Of a DNA stretch of 64,000 nucleotides, positions 52,802-61,907 are shown one piece after another. Within the stretch, counting starts at the first letter, position 1. Every line of letters starts with the position of its first letter. The stretch comes from JBFWWP01 sp050246115. Its GTDB lineage: Bacteria > Planctomycetota > UBA8108 > UBA1146 > JAJFFE01. A program made the position numbers and the translations under genes. Below the pieces are notes generated by a model. It ran no database searches. It saw only the letters and a list, made by a program, of their open reading frames with translations, and was not told the DNA's origin. The stretch covers positions 1 to 64,000 of the forward strand of contig JBFWWP010000025.1 in assembly GCA_050246115.1 (NCBI GenBank), read 5' to 3'.

Positions 52802-53206
52802 CTACCCGCCGCGCGCAGCCGGCTCGGCTCGCGTCCACCACTGCAGACCTGCCCCGGCTACGATCGTTGCGATCGACGCCACGCGGTAGACCCAGATCGG
52901 CCGCGTCCCCCACCAGGTCGCGAGCCACTCGGTGGAGCGCGCGCGCAACAGCGCGAGACCATTGACCAAGGAGACCACGCCCAACCCGCCGAGTGCCGTT
53001 CCCGCCCAGCCCGCGACGCGAAAGGCCTCGAGACACAGCGTTCCGCCGCCCGCGGTGAGGATGAGCAGTGCGACCCAACGCAGCTTGCGGCGCAGCGAGC
53101 GCTCGAGCCGCCGCCGCGCGGAGTCGGGGCGCACGAGACCCCAAATGCCGGCAACGATCCAAGTCCAGCCAACTCCCGCGAGCAACCCGTCCATCAGCGT
53201 CCCCAA
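52802..53206 (-). CDS. Multi-pass membrane protein
   Basis: This is a 134-residue protein with about four hydrophobic helices (residues 8-26, 44-58, 66-86 and 104-123), the first two separated by a basic loop rich in Arg. The start is TTG at 53206, with AGGAGG at eight bases, stronger than for the internal ATG four codons later. No family was recognised. It is convergent with the helicase gene (67 bp between stops) and divergent from the KPDMT lipoprotein. Confidence 0.65.
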   Translation of the reverse strand: MGTLMDGLLAGVGWTWIVAGIWGLVRPDSARRRLERSLRRKLRWVALLILTAGGGTLCLEAFRVAGWAGTALGGLGVVSLVNGLALLRARSTEWLATWWGTRPIWVYRVASIATIVAGAGLQWWTRAEPAARGG

Positions 53207-53659
53207 ACCCGGATCCTCCTGTTTCTCCTACCCGTCCTCCGTGACATGGCCCGAGGCGCGTGCTCGGAGGCGCGCCGTTTCACCCGCGGAGGCGCGTCCC
53301 CGGTTCGCCCCGGTGTCGAGCCCCCCCGATCGACCACAGGCGCGGGCAAGCCCCAGTTCGCGATTGGCGCTATGAGCCGGGCGAGCCGGTCTGCGGTGCG
53401 GCCCACCGGGCCCTGCCGTCGGCGCCCCGTTGCCCAACCGCCCCGGCGGCGAAAGCCGGTGGCGTCGCTCCGACGGCGCGGCTATCCTGCCCCGTTTCGC
53501 GTCGCTTCGAAAGCTCGCGGCCAGACGACTCCGAAGGCCGGAGTCGAGCCCGAAGTCCGGGCGAGGCCACGACCCCTCGAGTTCGGAGGAACTCGCGACG
53601 TACCGGGAACCACGGTGCGCCGAGCTACCCGAACCGTCCCAATACCTGAAAGGACGCAC
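53207..53659. other. Intergenic region before the KPDMT lipoprotein
   Basis: This 453-bp gap is very GC-rich and has no supported gene. Open frames cross it on both strands only because stop codons are rare at this composition. Promoters for the divergent genes should lie here. Confidence 0.5.
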
Positions 53660-54115
53660 ATGCGTTCCATCGCGCTCGCGCTACTCTTCGGCCTCGGATT
53701 GGCTTTCACCACCGGTTGCACGTCCGAGAGTTCGCCGACGAAGCCGTCGACCAGCGACAAGCCGGACATGACCAAGCCGGACATGACCAAGCCGGACATG
53801 ACCAAGCCGGACATGACCAAGCCCGATATGACCAAGCCCGACATGCCGGCGAATGCCGACGACGTCAAGAAGGAAGCGGCAGGCATGGACAAGTCGGGCC
53901 TGCAGAAGGCGATCGACAACACCAAATCGATGATCGAAGCGAAAGAGAAGCAAGCCAACGACCTGCTGGCGAAGATCAAGGAGTTCTCGCCCGCCGACGC
54001 GCTCACCGACAAGGTGAAGACCGTCATGGCCGAGAAGGACCGCCTCCTCGAAGAGGTCAACAAGCTGCGGGCAAACCTCGAAGTCTACATGAGCGAGTTG
54101 ACCAAGCGCGGCTAA
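53660..54115 (+). CDS. Lipoprotein-like exported protein with KPDMT repeats and coiled coil
   Basis: This is a 151-residue protein. The signal peptide (1-19) ends at TTGC, close to a lipobox, so the Cys is probably lipidated. Residues 34-63 are six tandem KPDM(T/P) units. The rest (about 70-150) is a Lys/Glu-rich helix pair typical of coiled coils. The extended repeat resembles a spacer between membrane and a coiled-coil periplasmic domain, as in small cell-wall lipoproteins. The start follows AAGGAC. It precedes the DUF1294 gene by 75 bp. Confidence 0.75.
   Translation: MRSIALALLFGLGLAFTTGCTSESSPTKPSTSDKPDMTKPDMTKPDMTKPDMTKPDMTKPDMPANADDVKKEAAGMDKSGLQKAIDNTKSMIEAKEKQANDLLAKIKEFSPADALTDKVKTVMAEKDRLLEEVNKLRANLEVYMSELTKRG
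53759..53848 (+). repeat. Six 15-bp in-frame tandem repeats
   Basis: Units 1-4 are identical (AAGCCGGACATGACC), and units 5 and 6 differ by a few bases. They encode KPDMT. Exact DNA identity shows recent expansion and makes copy number prone to change. Confidence 0.95.
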
Positions 54116-54190
54116 GAAATCCCCCGGTGCGGGACCCCGGCGACCGTGGGCGCTTCATCTACGGTCGCCGGGAGTTCGCGCGAGGTACGC

Positions 54191-54460
54191 ATGCAACCCT
54201 TCGAGTTCAGCTTCCTCGTGGCAGCCAACGTGCTCGCTTTCGGGATGATGGGGTGGGACAAGTGGCAGGCCCGACGGGGGCGCGAACGCGTCCCCGAGCG
54301 CGTGCTTCTCGCCTTCGCGCTCCCCGGCGGCGGAGTCGGCGCCTGGGCCGCGCTCTTCGTGTTCCGGCACAAGTCGAGCAAGCGAAGCTTTCAGTTTCCC
54401 CTCGCCGTCGTGTCGGCGTTGGGCCTGGCCGGTTGGTGGTGGTGGATTTCACAACGGTGA
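54191..54460 (+). CDS. DUF1294 membrane protein
   Basis: This is an 89-residue protein with two or three hydrophobic helices. The DUF1294 signatures are GWDKWQARRGRERVPE (residues 21-36), then LPGGGVGAW and FRHKSSKRSFQF. DUF1294 proteins are small inner-membrane proteins of unknown function, sometimes fused to cold-shock domains; this one is stand-alone. The ATG at 54191 follows GCGAGG. The FUN14-like gene begins 13 bp after its stop, so the two are probably cotranscribed. Confidence 0.88.
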   Translation: MQPFEFSFLVAANVLAFGMMGWDKWQARRGRERVPERVLLAFALPGGGVGAWAALFVFRHKSSKRSFQFPLAVVSALGLAGWWWWISQR

Positions 54461-54473
54461 ACAGGGAAACGCC

Positions 54474-55088
54474 TTGAACGACCCAGCCCCGCGCGCTGCA
54501 CCCGGTGAACTCGGGACTGCCGACACGCAGTTGAGCTATCAATTCTCTCGGTGGAAGCTCGCGCTCATGGCGGCTGCCGGTGTGTTCGTCGTGACGGGGC
54601 TCGTCCTGCGTTTGGTCTCCGGGGGTCCCGACGCTCCCCCCACGCGCGTCCCGCAGAGCGCCGGAACCCTGCCGATCCCGCCAGGGTCTGGTCCGGAGCA
54701 ATCCTTCGCTCCCGGGAGCAGCACCGCTCCCATCTTGCCGCCGCCAAATCCGGCCCCGCAGGTCGACCTCGCCCCGGAGCGAGACTCCTGGTCGCCCGCA
54801 TTCCTGCGTGGGGGCTTCGGCTTCTTCATGGGGTTCTGTATCGGCTACGCCACGCGCATGTTCGTCCGCATGGCCGCCGTCGTGGTTGGGATCAACCTCC
54901 TCCTCCTCGCGTGGTTCTCGTATCTCGGGTGGGTGGATGTACGCTGGGACGCAATGCAGACCCAACTCGATGCGTGGTTCGCTGGGCTCCGAGACGACTT
55001 CGGAAGCTTCCAGACCTTCCTCGCGGGTAGCTTGCCATCCGCCGCACTCGGTGGGCTCGGGCTCTTTACCGGCCTCAAACGGAACTGA
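54474..55088 (+). CDS. FUN14-family membrane protein
   Basis: This is a 204-residue protein. It has one hydrophobic helix (about 28-48), a Pro/Ser-rich loop (50-105), then the FUN14-like domain (about 108-200) with Gly-rich helices: FLRGGFGFFMGFCIGYATR and, at the end, AALGGLGLFTGLK. Bacterial FUN14 proteins are small membrane proteins of unknown role, named after the mitochondrial mitophagy receptor. The start is TTG at 54474 with AGGG upstream. It follows DUF1294 closely. Confidence 0.75.
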   Translation: MNDPAPRAAPGELGTADTQLSYQFSRWKLALMAAAGVFVVTGLVLRLVSGGPDAPPTRVPQSAGTLPIPPGSGPEQSFAPGSSTAPILPPPNPAPQVDLAPERDSWSPAFLRGGFGFFMGFCIGYATRMFVRMAAVVVGINLLLLAWFSYLGWVDVRWDAMQTQLDAWFAGLRDDFGSFQTFLAGSLPSAALGGLGLFTGLKRN

Positions 55089-55331
55089 CCCGCCGGAACC
55101 CCGATAAACCTCGAGCCCCCTCCGGTCGCCCAGCACCGAGCGGCGCGGCACCCGGCGATCCCGGGGCCCGGAGAACCCGCTTTCAGCTCCTCCGCAGCCG
55201 CCGGGCTCGACGTGAACTCCGCTCGCTCCGGACCGCCCGGGCCCGGAGCGATCCGCCCCTCCGGCTGACGCTTCAGCAGCGCGCCTCACCGGCCGAAACA
55301 GAAGGGGTGTACCTTCTCGGAAGGAGCTGTA

Positions 55332-57344
55332 TTGGCCGCGGTGAGTCCGAACCAACCCATTCATACGCCATGGAGCAACCCGTACTCGCCCGAGCGCGCC
55401 CACTTCAGTGAAGCGTCGCGACCCCCGCAGCGTCGGCGGAGTAGGAGTTCGCGCAAGCGACGTCGACTCATGCGGCTCGGGATCCGGACGCTCGTCGTCG
55501 TCGCGATCGCGATCTTGATCCTCGTCCTCTGGGAGGGGATCGCCTTCTCCGCGGAAGAGTCCAAGCGAGGTGCTTTCGCCTGGGAACTCGGAGGGGCTGG
55601 ACCAAACGCGAGAGCGACACCCGCAACGCCGCCGGCCTCGAAAGCACCTGAGGCAGCGCCGGTCGCTGCTCCAGCCCCGATGCCCGCCGTAACCCCGTTG
55701 CTCGCAACCCCAGCCGCCGCGGCGCGCCCCTTGATGCCAAGCGCCCCGACGCCGACGTTCGGCGAGTGGCTGCAGCAGCTCATCGCCGAGGACCAGAACC
55801 GCTCGGCGGCGACCAACCCGGCCACGAGCCCGCCCGCGGGGGGGAGCCCAAGCGACGGCCCGGCCACCGGTCCAACGGCCCCGGCGGATTCGGTATCGAA
55901 TCGAGCAACCGCCCCGAGCCCAGAGCCGCGAAATCCGAACACCGCGGCGCAAACACCCCAGCCGGCGCCCGCGCAGGGGCCACCGCCGAGGCCGCGGCCC
56001 GACGGCGCTTCAACGGCTACCCAGCCCGCGATCGCTCCGCCGGAGATCCTCGGCGTACAAACTGCGCCGAGTGGTTGGGATCAGGATCCCGCCAACCAAC
56101 GGCGCCTCGCCGAACTCAGTGACGAGGCGTTGTCGTTCACTTCGACCCTCGACCTCATCATCGCTCTCGAGGCCGAGTTCCAGAACCTACCCGGTGACGA
56201 GGTTCGCGAAGAGCCCGCCATCCTGCGCTCCGACCTCTACCACCGGATCATCGAACTCTCGGTGCAGGTCGGCTTCACTGACAACCCACGCGACAACCTC
56301 GACGCAATCCGCACCTACCTGCGGTCGTCGCTGCGCGTCGAGGCGGTTCTGCCCACCCAGCCCGATCTCGACCTGATCCGCGCCGCCAAGATTCTGCGGG
56401 CGCATCGCGCGAGCGATGTCGGCTGGGCGCTGCTCGCTCTGTGTTTCGCGGAGCGTCTCAACTCGTACTTGGACCTCGAAGCCATCGAGGCCGGCGGACT
56501 CCTCGCCCTACGGTATCGCTCGGGCGCGCACCGCTACGTACTCGCGCCACTCCAGCCCGAGAAGCTGCTCACCGAGCAGGAGTTCCTCACGCTCGCGCGA
56601 GGAACCCAGGCCGGCGTCGACGAAATTCGTCTGCTCACCCGCAAACAGTTCTGGGGGCGAGTGTTCGGTGACGTCGGCGCAGCACTCCTCGAGCGCGAAG
56701 GCGAAGTGGCCCACGCAGCGCAGTGGCTCGACCGCGGCCTGAACCTGTTCCGCGAGCAACCGTTCGCGCACATCGCTCAGGCCCGCATCCTGACGCAACG
56801 CAACGACCTACCGAGTGCGCTCGAGGCCCTCGACCGCGCCGTTACCATCGACCGACACAATGCGCCCGCGCGCCTGCAACGCGCCGAAGTGCTCACGATG
56901 CTCGGTGAGGACGACCGACTCATCGAAGACCTACGGTGGCTCTCGCACGACGGCAAGAACGCTCGCTCAGCGCTCCAACTCGTGCGCCTGTTGCTCCGTC
57001 ACTCGGAGTTCGTCGCCGCCCGCAAGGAAGTCGAACGGCTTCGCGAGTTCGAGCTGCCCCCGTCCCTCGCCGCCGACTTCGCGATGGCGGAGAAGGAAGT
57101 CGCCGCCACGCCCTGGGTCGAGGTCCTCATGACCGCCAAGCAAGACGCCGAACGCTTCGAAGCCGTCGATCGACTCCGCAGCCACGCCATCCCGTTGGTC
57201 CACCGCGCACTCGCCGACACCCTCGACGACAACAACCTCCGCCTCGCGCAGTACGCAGCTCGCACCCTTCGCGAAATGACCGGCCTCGAACTGCCCCCGA
57301 TCCGCGACCGCTGGCTCAGCGCTCTCGGATTGCAGACGAAGTAG
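55332..57344 (+). CDS. Membrane-anchored TPR protein with Pro/Ala-rich linker
   Basis: This is a 670-residue protein. A basic N-terminus (RRRSRSSRKRRR) precedes one membrane helix (about 50-70). Residues 75-245 are a low-complexity Pro/Ala/Thr linker, probably crossing the periplasm. The C-terminal 400 residues are helical: an SirB1-like region (EEPAILRSDLYHRII and ALRYRSGAHRYVLAP), then TPR repeats (about 480-600) and a HEAT-like end (RLAQYAARTLREMTG). The TTG start at 55332 has AAGGAG at six bases. No enzyme motif is visible. It is convergent with the acetolactate-decarboxylase-like gene. Confidence 0.75.
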   Translation: MAAVSPNQPIHTPWSNPYSPERAHFSEASRPPQRRRSRSSRKRRRLMRLGIRTLVVVAIAILILVLWEGIAFSAEESKRGAFAWELGGAGPNARATPATPPASKAPEAAPVAAPAPMPAVTPLLATPAAAARPLMPSAPTPTFGEWLQQLIAEDQNRSAATNPATSPPAGGSPSDGPATGPTAPADSVSNRATAPSPEPRNPNTAAQTPQPAPAQGPPPRPRPDGASTATQPAIAPPEILGVQTAPSGWDQDPANQRRLAELSDEALSFTSTLDLIIALEAEFQNLPGDEVREEPAILRSDLYHRIIELSVQVGFTDNPRDNLDAIRTYLRSSLRVEAVLPTQPDLDLIRAAKILRAHRASDVGWALLALCFAERLNSYLDLEAIEAGGLLALRYRSGAHRYVLAPLQPEKLLTEQEFLTLARGTQAGVDEIRLLTRKQFWGRVFGDVGAALLEREGEVAHAAQWLDRGLNLFREQPFAHIAQARILTQRNDLPSALEALDRAVTIDRHNAPARLQRAEVLTMLGEDDRLIEDLRWLSHDGKNARSALQLVRLLLRHSEFVAARKEVERLREFELPPSLAADFAMAEKEVAATPWVEVLMTAKQDAERFEAVDRLRSHAIPLVHRALADTLDDNNLRLAQYAARTLREMTGLELPPIRDRWLSALGLQTK

Positions 57345-57484
57345 AGCGTAACCCAGGGTTCCAGGATTCCACGCGTGCACCTGCTCGTCGGCGCGGACCG
57401 CGTACGAGAGCGCCCTCCCTGCTCTCCTACCTCCGGCCATTCACCGCCGCGACGCATCCCGCGAGACCCATCGTCCCTCTAACG

Positions 57485-57520
57485 CCCAGGCACGCCTGGG
57501 AACGCGGACAGTCTGTCCGC
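57485..57520. terminator. Two adjacent hairpins between convergent genes
   Basis: CCCAGG/CCTGGG (57485-57500, 4-base loop) and GCGGACA/TGTCCGC (57504-57520, 3-base loop) lie in the 237-bp gap between the TPR gene and the decarboxylase-like gene. No T-run is seen. A bidirectional terminator is plausible. Confidence 0.45.
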
Positions 57521-57581
57521 ATCAGATCCTCGGGGAAATGACGGACCGTACCCATCCTCGAGAGCGACGGATCGGGTTGGT

Positions 57582-58331
57582 TCACCGGCGCTCGGCCGGA
57601 ACCTGTAGCCTGGCCCCGGGGGCGAGCTGAAACGAGTCGACGTGTCCCATCGCCGCGTACTCCTGGCCGACCCGAGCGTGAACGTGCAAGGCGGTTCCGT
57701 GATGCGTCAGGACTCCTTCTCGTCCCGGCGCAAAGAAGCCGATCAAGCGCACGGGCTGCGGCTGCCCGAGCGGCACCGACCACCGATCGGGTTCGGCACC
57801 CGGCTGCGTCGCACCTCCGTGCGGGCAAGAGCCGCGCACGACGTGCAACTCCAGACTCGTAGCATGACCTTCGAGCACGAACGGGACGGGAGTCGAATCG
57901 GCGGCATCGGCCCCGGCCACTTGATCCAAGATCGTGGTCTCGAGGCCGGCCTGATCCACCGCGGCGACCAGCCTGACATCTCGCCAGGCTGCGACGTACG
58001 CCACAGTCAGCAGAGTGGCCATCGCACCGGACTCGGCGACCACGAGTTGCTCGGCCGCGCCGCGGGCAACCCAGGGTACGCCGTCGTCGATGAGAATCTC
58101 GCCGTCGAGGCCCGCCAAGGCGCCGACGCCATACCACCCGGGCTGGCTGAACTCGGTGAGCGCCACGCGGGGTTCGGTCTTGCCGTCGCGCATTACGTCA
58201 CGCATGCCGCCAAACATCTGGAGCTGCGGCGGACTTGGGCCAGCGCAGGCACTCCAGAAGAGAACACCGGCAACCCCGATGGCACGCGCGACTCGTTCGC
58301 AGCGAGTCTGCGCACGACGTGTACGAAGCAT
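57582..58331 (-). CDS. Acetolactate-decarboxylase-like exported protein
   Basis: This is a 249-residue protein. After a hydrophobic N-terminus ending near Cys30 (a possible export or lipoprotein signal), the fold of alpha-acetolactate decarboxylase (BudA) is seen. GVGALAGLDGEILIDDG matches the conserved E-containing strand. A zinc site HVHARVG...GH (His-x-His, then His 12 residues on) and the C-terminal VDSFQLAPGARLQVP match too. BudA makes acetoin from acetolactate in the cytoplasm; an exported relative would be unusual. No other butanediol genes are near. The start at ATG 58331 is uncertain. It follows the GNAT-DHFR fusion 50 bp later on the same strand. Confidence 0.8.
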   Translation of the reverse strand: MLRTRRAQTRCERVARAIGVAGVLFWSACAGPSPPQLQMFGGMRDVMRDGKTEPRVALTEFSQPGWYGVGALAGLDGEILIDDGVPWVARGAAEQLVVAESGAMATLLTVAYVAAWRDVRLVAAVDQAGLETTILDQVAGADAADSTPVPFVLEGHATSLELHVVRGSCPHGGATQPGAEPDRWSVPLGQPQPVRLIGFFAPGREGVLTHHGTALHVHARVGQEYAAMGHVDSFQLAPGARLQVPAERR

Positions 58332-58381
58332 GATGGGCCTGACTCTCTGCTCGGGGCTCCGCGCCCCCGCCAACACTCCGG

Positions 58382-59572
58382 TCACGCGCCTCCGCGTCGC
58401 ACCTCGTAGCGCAGTTCGACCACGCCACTCTTGTAGGCTTTGACCTCCGCGAGATGCAAGGCGACGTCTCGGTCGAGGCGCTCGAAGAACGAGATGCCGT
58501 CGCCGATCAGGACCGGCAAAATCGAATAGGACACCTCATCGGCCAGCCCGAGACGCACACACTCCGCGGCGACCACGCCGCCGCCGACGATCCAGATGCT
58601 ACGGAACGCGGGTCGCAGGCGAACATTCACGATCTGCGCCAGGTCGCCCGAGCAGAACTCGATGGTGTCTCGGGATCGCGGTAACTCTCGCGTCGTGAGG
58701 ACGAAGACTGGCTTGTCGCCATACGCCCAACCCAACCCTTGGCTTTCGAATCGAAGCGCGGTCTCATAAGTCCGGGATCCCATGACATAGCAGTCGATCG
58801 TCTTCAGAAACGTCTCCGTGACCTCTGGGTCCAGCGGGTGCCCGTCGGCGAAGTCGTCTGCGGTCTCCATCCAGTCGACGCTGCCGTCCCTGCGAGCAAT
58901 GAACCCGTCGAGACTTGCGGCCATGTGGATCGTCACGCGCGACGGTCGGTTCGCCAAGGCGTTGCGTGAGTCGTGCATCATGCCCGGCTCGGGCGTAGCG
59001 TCGCGACCCGCGGCCTCGCAACCGCGCTCCGTGCGATCCACGTGCACTTCCATCGTCTTGATCATGTGCACCTTGGCCAGGGCGCCCCGCGACCCTCGCA
59101 TGGCATCGGGCTCGAGCCCGAATGGCTCGAAGCCAACCGACCTGTACAGCGACTCCGCCGCGACGTTACCGTGGGTGACGGTGAGCGTAATGACCCGGAC
59201 CTCGGGGCAACGGGCAACGTGCGCCAGCGCCGTGTCCACCAACAACCGACCAACACCCGCCGATCGCGCCGTCGGCTTCACATACATCCCAATCAGAACG
59301 GCCTTGTGACGCGTCTTGGGTTTCCTCGAGAACTCGAGCGCGACCGCGCCGACCAGCTCACTGTCGCGAAAGGCCCCGAACGCTGCGGTGGTCCCGGCTG
59401 GATCCGCAATGCGCTTGATCCACCAAGACTCAGGCTCTGCGGCTCGTTCCTCGAGCGTAGACGTGAAAGCGTCCGGCGCGCTCGCGTAAGCCTCGAGCAT
59501 GAGCGCCCGGTACAGCGCCACATCGTGGGTGGTGAGGAGGGATACGCGCGTGGACTGCCGACTCGCCTTCAT
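58382..59572 (-). CDS. GNAT acetyltransferase fused to dihydrofolate-reductase-like domain
   Basis: This is a 396-residue two-domain protein. Residues 10-165 form a GNAT acetyltransferase with the CoA loop YVKPTARSAGVGRLLVD and AESLYRSVGFEPFG. A linker with MHDSRNALAN joins a RibD/DHFR C-terminal-type domain (about 215-390) with VTIHMAASLDGFIARRDG, GSRTYETAL, and WIVGGGVVAAEC. The reductase-like domain could reduce a pteridine- or pyrimidine-like substrate; it need not be folate. The fusion is in one clean frame. ATG 59572 is preferred to an earlier TTG (59602), neither with a strong ribosome site. Confidence 0.85.
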   Translation of the reverse strand: MKASRQSTRVSLLTTHDVALYRALMLEAYASAPDAFTSTLEERAAEPESWWIKRIADPAGTTAAFGAFRDSELVGAVALEFSRKPKTRHKAVLIGMYVKPTARSAGVGRLLVDTALAHVARCPEVRVITLTVTHGNVAAESLYRSVGFEPFGLEPDAMRGSRGALAKVHMIKTMEVHVDRTERGCEAAGRDATPEPGMMHDSRNALANRPSRVTIHMAASLDGFIARRDGSVDWMETADDFADGHPLDPEVTETFLKTIDCYVMGSRTYETALRFESQGLGWAYGDKPVFVLTTRELPRSRDTIEFCSGDLAQIVNVRLRPAFRSIWIVGGGVVAAECVRLGLADEVSYSILPVLIGDGISFFERLDRDVALHLAEVKAYKSGVVELRYEVRRGGA

Positions 59573-60105
59573 GCGCGAGGGTCCGGGTAGGAGTATTCGC
59601 AAAGCCTAGTTCTCGTCGGGGCTGCCATAACACCCTCCTCTCTCGCAGGCAGGATTGTAAGCGAGGGGGAGAATCAACGCACCCATCGCACCCAGCCGGT
59701 ACGGGCGCTGCTGACTCGAAGACCCGGAAGCGGCGGGCGACCTCGGGCCTCCAACCCCCAAAGGATGAGCATCGACCCCGTCGGGAAGGCGGCATGGTGC
59801 GGCGCTCCCCGCGCAGGCTCGCGGTCGAGTCGCGATGCCGGCGCTTGACGAGGCGCCGACACGGCGGTAATTTCCCCGACTAGCGCGACGAGTCCGACGC
59901 GCCACTTCCGTGGGTCCACCGCACCGGACCCCTCGAGGGAGCAAAGGGGAACTCGATTCCTCCGGATCGCGAGCGGTGTGACGAACCTCCTCGGACCTCG
60001 AGGCAGGCGGCGGGCACCGCGGTCGTGTGCACCTCGTCCCTCGGGGGCCGGGTCGCCAGGTGGTGCGGTCTGCGCGACGCGGCACTGCCGAGAGGCCGAC
60101 GCAAC
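59573..60105. other. Intergenic region between divergent genes
   Basis: This 533-bp gap lies between the fusion gene (minus) and the BtrH-like gene (plus). No supported gene, repeat or RNA was seen. Promoters for both sides should be here. Confidence 0.5.
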
Positions 60106-61437
60106 ATGACCGACCAGAAAGCCTTCAAGCGCCGCGTCCGCGAGCGCATGACCAAGACCGGCGAGTCCTACACCACCGCGCGCCGCCAGCTACTTCCCGC
60201 AGGATCCAACGAGATCGCGTCCATGGACGCTCGACGTGCGCGCGCTTTCCCGGGCCTGCTGCCCGGTTGTTCCCACTTCGGTGGAATCCACAGCGACACC
60301 GCGATCCTCTGCAACGCATTCAACCAAGCCGGAATCGTGTCGCCGCATGACGGCAAACCCTTCAGCGAAGCGATGCTCTTTGGCCTCTGCGGAGGCATCG
60401 GCTTCATGTACTTCGTGTTCGAGTACAAAGGTCACCATCCGATTCTCTCCTTCGTGGCGCGCAACTGGTCCCTCCCCGATGAGTTCGCCGACGGCGCGCT
60501 CGATCGCACTGGCGTGAAGTCCACGCGCAAGACGTCCGGCACCGCCGCCCCCGCCAAGAAAGCGCTCGACCAGGTGCTCGCGAACGGACGGACGGCGATC
60601 TGCACCGTGGATCCCGTGCGCCTGCCCTACCTCGGCCTGCCGCAAGCGTATGCTGGCAATGCCGCGGAACTCATCGGGGTCGTTGGCGTCGATGGCGATT
60701 CGGCGTGGATCGACGACCGCTGCTTCGAGCCCAGCGAGTTGAGCCTGGCTGAACTCGCGGCGGCCCGCGCGTCGTACAAGAAGGCGAAGCACCGCTTGGT
60801 CGCCATCGACGGTCAGGATCGTTCCTACGATCTCGCGGTGGGCATCACCGAGGCCCTCGACGCCACCGTTCGGTCGTTTCACGAGGCACGCTTCAAAGGC
60901 TACGCCAGCAACTTCGGCTTCGCCGGCCTCGAGAAGTGGCGCACGATGCTGGTCGACACCAAAGACCCGAAGTCGTGGCGCAAAGTGTTTGCCACCCGCG
61001 AGCACGCGTTCATCGCTCTGCAGCGGACCTACGAGTGCATCCACTACCAGGTCACCCCGCCCGCCGGCGGACGCCCGCTGTATGCGGACTTCCTCGAAGA
61101 AGCGGCCGAGGTCACGGGCAAGAGCGCCCTCGCCGAGGCGGCAGACGCGCTGCGCAAGTCCGCTGTCTTGTGGGATGAGATCGGCGCGCTCGCGCTCCCC
61201 GACGACGACCCCACGCGCGCCCGCGCGCGTGAGATCATGGACTGCATCGACGACACCCTCCGCGAACAAGGCTCACGCGCGGGCAACACGGTCGCGACCC
61301 TGAGAGCCGAGCTCGAAGAGCTGCCGAAGTCGAGTCGCATCGAGCCCGCCGACGCATTCGCGGTGTTCGATGCGATGGCAGAGAGGGTCGCTGCGATCAT
61401 CGAGATCGAGCGACGGGCGCTGGAGTTGTTGGCGTAG
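60106..61437 (+). CDS. BtrH N-terminal-domain protein (DUF4872-like)
   Basis: This is a 443-residue protein. The first 30 residues (FKRRVRERMTKTGESYTTAR) form a short basic module seen before various domains in actinobacteria and planctomycetes. Residues 50-270 resemble the BtrH N-terminal domain: CSHFGGIHSDTAILCNAFNQ, LCGGIGFMYFVFEYKGHHP, then AELIGVVGVD. BtrH transfers an acyl group from carrier protein to the aminoglycoside butirosin. The C-terminal 180 residues (DUF4872-like) are helical. The Cys and His near residues 55 and 57 could be the nucleophile pair. No carrier-protein or antibiotic genes are nearby, so the substrate is unknown. ATG at 60106. Confidence 0.82.
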   Translation: MTDQKAFKRRVRERMTKTGESYTTARRQLLPAGSNEIASMDARRARAFPGLLPGCSHFGGIHSDTAILCNAFNQAGIVSPHDGKPFSEAMLFGLCGGIGFMYFVFEYKGHHPILSFVARNWSLPDEFADGALDRTGVKSTRKTSGTAAPAKKALDQVLANGRTAICTVDPVRLPYLGLPQAYAGNAAELIGVVGVDGDSAWIDDRCFEPSELSLAELAAARASYKKAKHRLVAIDGQDRSYDLAVGITEALDATVRSFHEARFKGYASNFGFAGLEKWRTMLVDTKDPKSWRKVFATREHAFIALQRTYECIHYQVTPPAGGRPLYADFLEEAAEVTGKSALAEAADALRKSAVLWDEIGALALPDDDPTRARAREIMDCIDDTLREQGSRAGNTVATLRAELEELPKSSRIEPADAFAVFDAMAERVAAIIEIERRALELLA

Positions 61438-61707
61438 TCGCGATCACCGGGCCAAGCGGAGAAGCGCCGCGCCGGCGATCGCAAAACTTATGATGCGGGT
61501 TCGGGCGGTGGATCCGGGGTAGCCATGCTCATGCGTGACTGTCAGAATCGCGGCGCCGCCGGATGGAGATTGGCTGTGGGGCTTCCGAGTCGCCGGCTGG
61601 TTTCAGTTCGGTGGGCCTGGGATCCCGGAGCATCTTCGACGGTCCGCCACGGTTCCCAGGGTTTCGGTTCCTGAACGTGCCGCGAGTGATGTGGCCACCC
61701 ACACCTA

Positions 61708-61887
61708 AGGAGTCGCCCAAGAATGACTTCACCCTCTGGCTCGTCGCTTCGGGCCATCTTCGACCGATCCGAGAACCTCGAAATCCTCACCGGAACTAAA
61801 GCTACGCCTCCGGTTCCGAGCTTTCCGGATCGGCCGAATCGGACCCAAATCGACGGCAAGATGTCGAAGTGATTCTTGGACGACTCC
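61708..61887. repeat. Full 180-bp palindromic element
   Basis: This is a second full copy, with the same length and orientation as 21834-22013 and about 90% identity by eye. The ends are AGGAGTCGCCCAAGA and TCTTGGACGACTCCT. The centre pairs through CCGGAAC and GGTTCCG. It lies in a 470-bp gap, ending 20 bp before the ATG at 61908, so its right arm is close to the ribosome site of that gene and could affect its translation. Confidence 0.92.
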
Positions 61888-61907
61888 TAACCGAACGAAG
61901 GGCAGAC

